The notes under the pieces are model-generated. The model made no database searches and was not told the origin of the DNA. It saw only the letters and a list, made by a program, of their open reading frames with translations. A program made the position numbers and the translations under genes. From Candidatus Gastranaerophilales bacterium (GTDB lineage Bacteria; Cyanobacteriota; Vampirovibrionia; Gastranaerophilales; Gastranaerophilaceae): 64,000 nt of DNA. Each line of letters starts with the position of its first letter. Position 1 is the first letter of the stretch. The stretch is taken from positions 22,450 to 86,449 of the forward strand of contig CALURX010000002.1 in assembly GCA_944323265.1 (NCBI GenBank), read 5' to 3'. Below, piece after piece: positions 33,673 to 40,513 of this stretch.

Positions 33673-34383
33673 ATGAAAAATCAGTTAGATAAATATCAAG
33701 AGTGGATAACACAGATAAATAGGGAAGCACTACGCTTAAATAATACTCAACAAGTTTGGAATAAATTAACAACCATACAAAATAATAGCAAACATTTTAA
33801 ACGAACTGGTCGACACCTACAAGAGTGGATTCAAGATAACTATGTTTGCAATTTAATAATGATTATATCAAGAATATGTGATCCAAAAGGTTCACGCGAT
33901 TCTGATAGAAATTTAAGTAAATTTTTAAGAGAAATAAAAACATATCATTATATTACATTTGAAAGGTTTTTAAACACATATAATCCTTTACCTCCAAAAG
34001 ATTGCGAACGTAAATTTATAGAAGTTAACGGGATAAAAATAAAAGAAATGTGTTTAACATATGAAGAAGTAGAACATAACTACATAGAAATAACACAAAT
34101 TTCCGAAAGTACAGATTCTTGTGATGAAATGATAACAAATGATTTAATTGAAATTAAAAATATATTTGATACCGTGAGTACTTTAAGAGATAAGCGTATC
34201 GCTCATTTAACAAGTACTGAAATAAATAAAATTCCGACCTTTGAAGAAGTAAATATTAAAGTAGATAAATTGCTTAACATAATAAGAAAATATAATTTAT
34301 TAATATTTAATAATCATGAAACATTTGAGTATGCAGATTTGAATATTCATACAGTCTTTGAAAAACCTTGGATAGAAAATTAA
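33673..34383 (+). CDS. AbiU2-like HEPN protein
   Basis: 236 aa. Helical throughout. Residue R172 to H178 (LRDKRIAH) has the HEPN R-x4-6-H RNase motif, in the position near the C-terminus seen in AbiU2-like proteins; the surrounding DTVSTL and VDKLLNII helices fit. No membrane segment. Probably an RNase-type abortive-infection effector, but partner and trigger unknown. Follows Mrr by 40 bases. Confidence 0.55.
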   Translation: MKNQLDKYQEWITQINREALRLNNTQQVWNKLTTIQNNSKHFKRTGRHLQEWIQDNYVCNLIMIISRICDPKGSRDSDRNLSKFLREIKTYHYITFERFLNTYNPLPPKDCERKFIEVNGIKIKEMCLTYEEVEHNYIEITQISESTDSCDEMITNDLIEIKNIFDTVSTLRDKRIAHLTSTEINKIPTFEEVNIKVDKLLNIIRKYNLLIFNNHETFEYADLNIHTVFEKPWIEN

Positions 34384-34450
34384 AATTTGGTTTTAGAAAC
34401 CTTTACTTATTTTCTATTCGAAAAATAATAAACTCAAAGGAGATGAGTTT

Positions 34451-34750
34451 ATGAACACAAAATAAGATTTTGAAACCATTGATATGCTATCTAAAGGTAT
34501 TACACAATGTGCTTTTCGCAGTGGACTTATTGAAGAAATGCAGGCAAAGAATAAACTTACACACAAAGATATGGAAACTTTAAATAAAGACATGGTAAAT
34601 CGCATTGCCGGATTACTAACAGTTATATCCAATGGTGATATCGACAAAGCACTCAAAGTCTTAACTTTCTATGCCTCGCGATCTTCCGATTGGGATTCAG
34701 CAAAACCTGATACAGAAAATTTTTATTTGTCAAAAATGCTTTTTCCATAA
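34451..34750 (+). pseudogene. Small gene interrupted by stop at codon 5
   Basis: AAAGGAGATGAG precedes ATG 34451, but codon 5 is TAA (34463-34465). The same frame then continues open to 34750, with a later ATG at 34484 that has no ribosome site. The 88-residue remainder is helical (EEMQAKNKLTHKDME, ALKVLTFYAS). A C-to-T change making TAA from CAA would explain it. Family unknown. Confidence 0.5.
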
Positions 34751-34814
34751 AGAAATGTTAAATATTTCTCCATCATATATTGAAAACTTTGTAACAATAT
34801 GTTAAAATATTTAC

Positions 34815-34887
34815 ATGGACTGGTCTTTTGACCTCGGTCCACCACGGCAGGTGTTATACCTGCCTTTCAAATTACTATAGGGAATTT
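34815..34887 (+). ncRNA. Two-hairpin structured leader of the DUF3800 gene
   Basis: Hairpin 1: GGAC-t-GGTC-tttt-GACC-tc-GGTCC (34817-34840). Hairpin 2: GGCAGGT-gttat-ACCTGCC (34846-34864). They are separated by five bases and lie 23 bases before the ATG at 34888. Several published candidate RNA motifs named after DUF3800 occur upstream of such genes; which one this is, if any, cannot be decided by eye. Confidence 0.62.
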
Positions 34888-35592
34888 ATGGGGAAAGAAC
34901 TAAGTATTTTTATTGATGAATCTGGTGATTTAGGTAATTACCAAAACCACTCTCCATTTTATATTATTTCTCTAGTTTTTCATAAACAAAATAATGATAT
35001 TAACAACGCAGTCAAAAAACTTGATAATTATTTAGCAGAGCAGGGTTTACCAAACCATACAATACATACTGCCCCATTAATAAGACAAGAACAAATATAT
35101 AGAAATCTTGATTTAAGTTTAAGAAGTAAACTGTTCCGACAATTATTTAATTTTATACGAAATGTAGATGTATCATATAAAACAATAGTTGTTGATAAAA
35201 AGATGTACTCAAAACAAGTAGATATAACTAATATGATTACAAAAGAGTTATCCTCTTTTATAAAAGCAAATCTTCAATATTTTTTACAGTTTGATAAAAT
35301 TATCATTTATTATGATAATGGACAAGTTAAATTGACTAATATTTTAATTGCGATTTTCGGTTCATTGTTAGATAATTCCGAGTTTAGAATAATTACTCCT
35401 AATAATTACAAGTTATTTCAAGCTGCAGATTTGATATGCACATTAGCTCTAATTAAAAATAAATTATTAAGCAATAAACCTTTAAACAATTCTGAAGAAA
35501 TATTTTTTGGTTCTGCGGGAAAATTGAGAAAAAATTATTTGAAGTTTTTCGAAAAAATAGAATTTCATCAAAAAACAAAAATACTTTCGTAG
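34888..35592 (+). CDS. DUF3800-domain protein (RNase H-fold)
   Basis: 234 aa from ATG 34888; a longer frame from 34828 runs through the hairpin leader and is unlikely. The family opening SIFIDESGD is present, followed by SPFYIISLVF, a conserved DNGQVKLTNIL region and the C-terminal FQAADLICTLAL helix. The fold is RNase H-like; acidic residues D and E in DESGD and in YYDN could bind metal. Found in defence contexts and near structured RNAs. Confidence 0.75.
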   Translation: MGKELSIFIDESGDLGNYQNHSPFYIISLVFHKQNNDINNAVKKLDNYLAEQGLPNHTIHTAPLIRQEQIYRNLDLSLRSKLFRQLFNFIRNVDVSYKTIVVDKKMYSKQVDITNMITKELSSFIKANLQYFLQFDKIIIYYDNGQVKLTNILIAIFGSLLDNSEFRIITPNNYKLFQAADLICTLALIKNKLLSNKPLNNSEEIFFGSAGKLRKNYLKFFEKIEFHQKTKILS

Positions 35593-35636
35593 TTTTTTAT
35601 TTTCTAACTTTTAAGCTATTAAAGCTTTTTAATATA

Positions 35637-35756
35637 TACATTTTTTCACGAAAAATTTTTCAAAACTTCAAATCTAAAAAATGTGGATGTCTGACCTCCT
35701 TAAATTCTAGACTATTAGGCAATTTGAGCGATTGCGAGTTTTAAGTCGTATGTCAA
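35637..35756 (-). repeat. 120-bp direct repeat, copy A (recombinase 3' end)
   Basis: Aligns without gaps with 39678-39797, about three quarters identical by eye. It spans the last 13 codons of the recombinase remnant (LTYDLKL...) and about 80 bases after its stop. In another minus-strand frame it reads LKLPNSLEFKEVRHPHFLDL. Confidence 0.75.
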
Positions 35757-36218
35757 CCTCCACCATTTAAAACAAATAGAACTATTAAAATCAGAGCCTT
35801 CGGGCTCTTTTTTAGTATGTTCGAGTCCACTCCCCCATGAAGAAATTATGTTTTGCTTGAATTCAGCCAGTCCAATTTCTGCAATTCCTTGTTTTGCAAG
35901 CTTAATCAGTTTTTCTATCGTTGCAAAGGGTTCACGAAAAACAACTTTAACCTTTTTGTTTTTTACCATTGCCGATAAATAAACTTCTCTAATAATTTGA
36001 GCCACTTCTTCCGCTTTTAGTTCGGTGGCTGGTAAGCTTGCTCTATGGCATAAATCAAGGATTTTCAGCCCTGTATCTAAATAATTTGTATTAGCATTAT
36101 TATGTTTTTGCAGCTCTGCAGACAATCGGCTTAATTTTACCTCATATTCATTCTTCAAATTAACCCATAAATCGTATTCTAAGACATTGTTTAACTGGTC
36201 AAAGTACATTTTCTTCAA
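35715..36218 (-). pseudogene. Serine recombinase C-terminal remnant
   Basis: 167 aa. YEVKLSRLSAELQKHNNANTNYLDTGLKILDLCHRA is the long helix and following part of the large serine recombinase C-terminus; the catalytic N-terminal and DNA-binding parts are missing. It ends with a KKEPEGS stretch encoded by a hairpin. It is therefore a leftover of an integrase of some earlier element. Copy A of the 120-bp repeat covers its end. Confidence 0.7.
35793..35814 (+). terminator. AGAGCC-TTCG-GGCTCT hairpin with T-run
   Basis: Perfect 6-bp GC-rich stem with TTCG tetraloop followed by six T on the plus strand. It lies within the recombinase remnant frame, which suggests that its last 40 codons are not original coding sequence. 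Confidence 0.75.
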
Positions 36219-36287
36219 TTGCCCTAACTAAAATAGCCCTAACATAGTATCGGTTAAAATCAGAGAAGGCAAGCATTTCACGAATAT

Positions 36288-36575
36288 TTAAAGGAATTTT
36301 CTTACCATTTTGTCCTTGTCTTTAAAAAAGTTCGGAATAAGATTCCTCATCAAACTTTCTACATCTCCCCTTTCAAAAGCATTTCTAAGTATTCTTTTAT
36401 AAGCACATACAAAATCCGGCTTTATTGATTTAGAGATATAGAACAAGCCTTTTTGATTAGGAAGAGTCGTTAATTGGTTGGGCTTACTAACTTCATTTAC
36501 CCCATTTAAATCCCATTCTAATTTAGAAATCATAATCAAGCGTGTTGTGTTATCTAGATTTGGGAAATAGTACAT
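36288..36575 (-). CDS. Hypothetical protein, 95 aa
   Basis: AAGGAG before the ATG. Predicted mixed alpha/beta with a basic C-terminus. It is next to and co-directional with the Abi_2 gene (54-base gap), so it may belong to that operon. No family recognised; Abi-linked small partner is a guess. Confidence 0.5.
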   Translation of the reverse strand: MYYFPNLDNTTRLIMISKLEWDLNGVNEVSKPNQLTTLPNQKGLFYISKSIKPDFVCAYKRILRNAFERGDVESLMRNLIPNFFKDKDKMVRKFL

Positions 36576-36629
36576 AAAAACTCCTTAAATTCATTTGAAT
36601 AAATTTAAGGAGTTCACTGTTGTTATTTT

Positions 36630-37490
36630 TTATTCTGAAAATCCCATTTGTTTAATATCAATATTTGGATATTTCAGTAATAGTTCTTTAAACCTTTCTT
36701 CAAAATCATTATATGGGTGATTCCTAAGTAATACCGAAATTACAAAACAAACCGCAGATACCTTATTATTTTTAATCTCTTTATTGTACCATTCATCAAT
36801 TTTTTGTGGTTCAGAAAACTTAATTTTTAACTCCCTATTCCATAATCTTGAATGATGAGCACAAATATTTCTAACGGTAGCAAGAACATGCACCCAATTT
36901 GCCAAAACTGGATAGACAAAATAATCAGGTGCTAAATCTTTAGCAATTTCTTTTAAGTCTTTAAAATTAAGCCCATTAAGTATTTTTGACAAGTCTCCCA
37001 TTGACAAAACTTCTGAAATCATCCAAAATGGCGGCAAGCTAGGCTCGGAATATTTTTCAAAATAGTATTTAATAAAAGTATCTTTTTTAAGCCCCTTTTC
37101 ATTTTCTAATATTTCTAAAGTCTTTCTATAATCTTTTTCTGACTTAAAATTATTCTTGTCATAAAACCAGTGCGAACCGTAATTTGTACACATATGTAAA
37201 CATATTTTAGCTCTTAAAGAAACTTCTAACAGTCTTATATAATCAAAGACTAGAAGTTTTAATTCTTTATCAAAATTGTAAAGATTTACTATATCTTCAA
37301 AAGTTGTGTTTTTAGAAAAGTTATCATTTACTTGAAAGTATTTCATATAAGCTGATAATCTGTAGTATGTGATATTGCTTAAAATGTTTTCAGCGAAATT
37401 TTCATCAGCAATTATTAATCCTCTTGATTTGAGTAATTCAATTTGTTCTTTGACACAAATTGCAGGTTTATTAAATCTAATCTTTTCCAC
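36630..37490 (-). CDS. Abi_2/AbiF-type HEPN protein
   Basis: 286 aa. Family signature PAICVKEQIELLKSRGL at the start, YYRLSAYMKYF, KELKLLVFDYIRLLEVSLRAKI and LPPFWMISEVLSMGDLS; the RNase motif R207-N-I-C-A-H212 followed by HHSRLWNREL. Abi_2 proteins are HEPN RNases of abortive infection/toxin-antitoxin type, and this branch is thought to be ancestral to Cas13. Its leader carries a promoter and a hairpin RNA. Confidence 0.85.
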   Translation of the reverse strand: MEKIRFNKPAICVKEQIELLKSRGLIIADENFAENILSNITYYRLSAYMKYFQVNDNFSKNTTFEDIVNLYNFDKELKLLVFDYIRLLEVSLRAKICLHMCTNYGSHWFYDKNNFKSEKDYRKTLEILENEKGLKKDTFIKYYFEKYSEPSLPPFWMISEVLSMGDLSKILNGLNFKDLKEIAKDLAPDYFVYPVLANWVHVLATVRNICAHHSRLWNRELKIKFSEPQKIDEWYNKEIKNNKVSAVCFVISVLLRNHPYNDFEERFKELLLKYPNIDIKQMGFSE

Positions 37491-37506
37491 GTATAATCCT
37501 TATTAT

Positions 37507-37557
37507 AAAAAAGACTCGCTGATTTGAGCATTGTTAAGAGGCTTAGCGAGTACTATT
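37507..37557 (-). ncRNA. Candidate small RNA upstream of Abi_2 gene (abiF-type)
   Basis: On the minus strand: ACTCGCT ... AGCGAGT arms (37545-37551 and 37514-37520) enclosing 24 bases, followed directly by CTTTTTT, a terminator-like U tract. A promoter lies 7-12 bases upstream of the hairpin. An 'abiF' structured RNA has been described upstream of Abi_2 genes; this looks like such an RNA but its fold is inferred by eye. Confidence 0.5.
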
Positions 37558-37563
37558 AATATA

Positions 37564-37592
37564 ATTGTAACATAATTTTTACTTGAATGCAA
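37564..37592 (-). promoter_or_regulatory. Sigma70-type promoter for the small RNA and Abi_2 gene
   Basis: On the minus strand TTGCAT (37587-37592), 17-base spacer, TACAAT (37564-37569). Both boxes match the sigma70 consensus at four or five of six positions. Confidence 0.65.
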
Positions 37593-37685
37593 GATTAGTT
37601 ATTATTGAAAAATTTTATCGCATAGAAAGTTAACAATACTTCACTAAGTATTTTAATAGCTCCAATATATGTTATAATAGAATAC

Positions 37686-38231
37686 ATGAAAGAGTTTTTA
37701 AGTGTTTTTCTTAAAAATATGATTAGTTCTTTAGTTATTATGATGGGAATTGTTGGATTTTTTATCACAGCGTGTTACCCTAAAATTAGTGAACAAAGTA
37801 TAAATATTCCAATTTCAACTATTGTTTGTTTTTCTATTTTTTTAGTTAGTATTATATGGGCAGTTTATAAATCTAGGTATATGTCTTGTCGTAACAACTT
37901 AACATATATTGAAATGGGAAAAACTGAACAAGATAATGATATTTTTTGGTTTTCTTCTAATTATTTTTTTAATGTTGGAGATATAATAAAGCTTTTAGAG
38001 TGTAGAGATAATGGAACTACAACTTCTATATGTACCGCTAAAATTCAATCAATAAATCAAAATGGACATGTTGCATTACTTCCTCTTGCAAACTATAAAA
38101 CACTAGAAATTTTTCGAAATAAAGACCAAGCAAATAAGACTAGATTTAAATCAATACATATTAATATTGATGACATTACGGTTGTTATGAAACAAGCTCA
38201 ACAAGATTGTACAAAAACAAATATATTATAA
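37686..38231 (+). CDS. Two-TM membrane protein of a candidate defence operon
   Basis: 181 aa. Two membrane helices at about 12-30 and 41-62 (SSLVIMMGIVGFFITA, ISTIVCFSIFLVSIIWAVY), then a cytoplasmic beta-rich domain of about 115 residues (FNVGDIIKLLECRDN, CTAKIQSINQNGHVALLPL). No family recognised. It starts a three-gene operon with the next two genes (gaps 10 and 28 bases). Confidence 0.6.
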   Translation: MKEFLSVFLKNMISSLVIMMGIVGFFITACYPKISEQSINIPISTIVCFSIFLVSIIWAVYKSRYMSCRNNLTYIEMGKTEQDNDIFWFSSNYFFNVGDIIKLLECRDNGTTTSICTAKIQSINQNGHVALLPLANYKTLEIFRNKDQANKTRFKSIHINIDDITVVMKQAQQDCTKTNIL

Positions 38232-38241
38232 GGGAATAAAA

Positions 38242-38631
38242 ATGACAGAACCTAAAATAGCAAAAATACTTGATGAATATAATTTAGTACTAAATAAAGG
38301 TAAAAATGATAATATTGAAATTGGACAAAAATATTTAGTTTATCAACAAACAGAAGAAATAAGAGATCCTGATACAGGGGATATTCTTGAATGTTTGTTT
38401 GTCCCTAAAGGAACAGGTATAATAATTAGAGTTCAAGATAAAATATCAATCCTTCGTTCAAATGAATGGGAAAAACCTTCTTCACTTGCAGAGGCTTTTG
38501 CTGTTTTTGCACAACCTCAAAAATTAAAAGCTTTCGATAGACCAGAAAGAGGAGATTGTGCCAAATTTATAGAACAAGTATCAAATGATATTGAAGAAGA
38601 AAATAGCGAGAATTCAGAAATTGAAGATTAA
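38242..38631 (+). CDS. FlgT C-terminal/SH3-like barrel protein, 129 aa
   Basis: NLVLNKGKNDNIEIGQKYLVYQ, DPDTGDILEC and GTGIIIRVQDKISILRS give the pattern (inner strand, N-x-G-x-x-x-x-I-x-x-G, DP-x-TGE, G-x-I-x-V) of small beta barrels like the FlgT C-terminal domain. Residues 1-85 form it; the tail is acidic. Its middle position in the operon suggests it forms a complex with the membrane protein. Function unknown. Confidence 0.55.
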   Translation: MTEPKIAKILDEYNLVLNKGKNDNIEIGQKYLVYQQTEEIRDPDTGDILECLFVPKGTGIIIRVQDKISILRSNEWEKPSSLAEAFAVFAQPQKLKAFDRPERGDCAKFIEQVSNDIEEENSENSEIED

Positions 38632-38659
38632 ATAAAGAGTTATACTTATAGGTTAAATA

Positions 38660-39673
38660 TTGTTAGAGCAAGATTATTCAAAACATTCTAAATACAAACA
38701 AAGTGCTTTTTCCTTAGACATGGGTAGTCCTACTAGAGGTTTTATAAAAGTCAATAATAAACTATATGTTGTCTGTGATGATAATATAAGTTTAATTGAA
38801 ACAGGTATTGAGAAAGACCCTCAAAATAAATATCCATTTGCTCCAAATACTTCACAAAAAGTGTTGAATAAAGGGGTAAAAAGTGAGGTAGTAAAAGAAA
38901 TTTATGATTTATTTGAATCAATTAAAAATAGAGAATTAGGTCAATATAAGTGTATAACTTTAAAAAAAACTCTTGATATAGAAAAGAGTAAATCAGTACT
39001 TTGGGAAATTCTTATTAACCTTTCATCTTTTGAAGATTCCTATAAAGAATTAATAAATTCATATAATCGTCAGATTGAAACTATAAATAATGAGAGCTTT
39101 GTTGGTAACAATTTTGAAGTAAAAGCTTTTATACCAAATATTGATAAAAAAGTGAAAGATTTTATTGTTTCAGATGCAGGGGGGGTATTAAATAAGTTAA
39201 CAAATTTGTTAATCATTTTTTATGATAAAAACTTATCAAAAAATAAAAAAGATAAAATACTACAAAATGATAAACGTTTATTCTTCGCCTTGGATAGTTT
39301 ATCAAGCCTTGGATTAATAGATAAAAATTCAAGTATTTATAAATATATAAAAAAACAAAATGATGATTTTTTAAACGAGTTTATTGATATTAGAAATGCA
39401 CTTAAGCATAAACAAGAAACTAAATTTGTAAAAATTAGAAATTTTAGTTTAGGTGCTGATAGACATTTAATTCCACCAATATGGGAAATTAATGTAAAGG
39501 GAAATGCCTGTGCAAAAGATTTAATTAAAGATATTGTTATGTACTCACAAAAAATATTTAGTTTAGTTATATGTTTTATACGTTTGTTATTAATTGAGCA
39601 AATAGATTCGTACTATATCATAGAAAATGGAGCGATTTATTATATGCCACCTAAAAGCAAAAGAAATAATTAA
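38660..39673 (+). CDS. HEPN-motif protein of a candidate defence operon
   Basis: 337 aa if it starts at TTG 38660; the next ATG is at 38717. Helical C-terminal half holds IDIRNALKHKQE with R245-N-A-L-K-H250, the HEPN R-N-x3-H RNase motif, next to a LTNLLIIFYDKNL helix. The N-terminal half is mixed and unlike known families. Probably an RNase effector controlled by the two upstream proteins, which is inference. Confidence 0.55.
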   Translation: MLEQDYSKHSKYKQSAFSLDMGSPTRGFIKVNNKLYVVCDDNISLIETGIEKDPQNKYPFAPNTSQKVLNKGVKSEVVKEIYDLFESIKNRELGQYKCITLKKTLDIEKSKSVLWEILINLSSFEDSYKELINSYNRQIETINNESFVGNNFEVKAFIPNIDKKVKDFIVSDAGGVLNKLTNLLIIFYDKNLSKNKKDKILQNDKRLFFALDSLSSLGLIDKNSSIYKYIKKQNDDFLNEFIDIRNALKHKQETKFVKIRNFSLGADRHLIPPIWEINVKGNACAKDLIKDIVMYSQKIFSLVICFIRLLLIEQIDSYYIIENGAIYYMPPKSKRNN

Positions 39674-39677
39674 AACC

Positions 39678-39797
39678 TACATTTTTTCATACAAAATTTT
39701 TTCAACTTCCAAATCCAAAAACTGTGGATTTCTGACATACTTCAATCCTGTGCCGTTAGGCGATTTTAACTATTTCGAGTTTTAAGTCGTATGTCAA
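39678..39797 (-). repeat. 120-bp direct repeat, copy B
   Basis: Ungapped counterpart of 35637-35756 in the same orientation. On the minus strand it reads LTYDLKLEIVKIA plus stop (39756-39758), as at the end of the recombinase remnant, and in another frame ...YVRNPQFLDLEVEKILYEKM plus stop at 39677-39679. No recombinase body remains beside it. Confidence 0.75.
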
Positions 39798-39802
39798 GGT
39801 CC

Positions 39803-39841
39803 AAAAATAAAAGGTTCATCTTTGATGAACCTTTTATTTTT
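39803..39841. terminator. Bidirectional terminator hairpin
   Basis: Perfect 18-bp stem (arms 39803-39820 and 39824-39841, ends A-rich and T-rich) with a TTT loop; serves the minus-strand DUF1643 gene and read-through from the left. Confidence 0.88.
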
Positions 39842-39884
39842 GGTTTAAGTTTATGGTAGGTACGCTATACAAAGTTGAAAACAA

Positions 39885-40487
39885 TTATTTCCGATTTAAT
39901 GTAGCTTTGCCCACTCTGCCTGGCTCAATATATTTTTTTAAATCAAACTTTTCAAACTCAGCTTCTATAGCAGTCGTAACCGGATGGCGCGGATTAATGG
40001 ATTTGGCTTGTATCCAATTAATCTTTAACCCTTCGTTTTTCAAAGCCTCATATAGTTTATTAAGAGCACATTTAAAATATTGCTTTTCTTCAATTGAACT
40101 TCCCCAGGCGCACCATACGTCAAAAGAATTACCATTGTAATATTGACTTATCTTTATTAATACATCTTTAATTATCCCTAAATTTTCATCAGACAAATGA
40201 GAATCTGCTTCATTAGGTAACTTACTAACATCTTCGCTCACTTCGGGATATAAATTTAGCATTATCCAGCTATCATACTTTTTATTGTATTCTTGAATAG
40301 CCTTAACCCTATCAATAGTTTTATCCGTTTTATCCTCTACATTAATAGCATCACTTGGGTTAGTTCCAATACAAATAAGCGGTCTATCACCTGTTGTTCC
40401 TAGAATATATCGATAATTTTTTTCTTTTCCTTTATAATAGTATTCTTTTGTGTTCTCTTCCAAATAATCATTCAAACTTTCAATCAT
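39885..40487 (-). CDS. DUF1643 protein
   Basis: 200 aa. CIGTNPSDAINVEDKTDKTIDRVKAI and WIMLNLYPEVSED match the DUF1643 pattern N-P-S-x-A...D-x-T-x-x-R and N-L-Y. The family is common beside phage and defence genes, biochemical role unknown. AAAGGAG before the start. Bounded by the terminator at 39803. Confidence 0.75.
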   Translation of the reverse strand: MIESLNDYLEENTKEYYYKGKEKNYRYILGTTGDRPLICIGTNPSDAINVEDKTDKTIDRVKAIQEYNKKYDSWIMLNLYPEVSEDVSKLPNEADSHLSDENLGIIKDVLIKISQYYNGNSFDVWCAWGSSIEEKQYFKCALNKLYEALKNEGLKINWIQAKSINPRHPVTTAIEAEFEKFDLKKYIEPGRVGKATLNRK

Positions 40488-40513
40488 AGTTTTCTCCTTT
40501 CTTATTGTTTCGG

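Noticed and set aside
35715..36218. Functional integrase of this prophage
   Set aside because: Only the C-terminal part remains; no catalytic domain, so it cannot recombine DNA.
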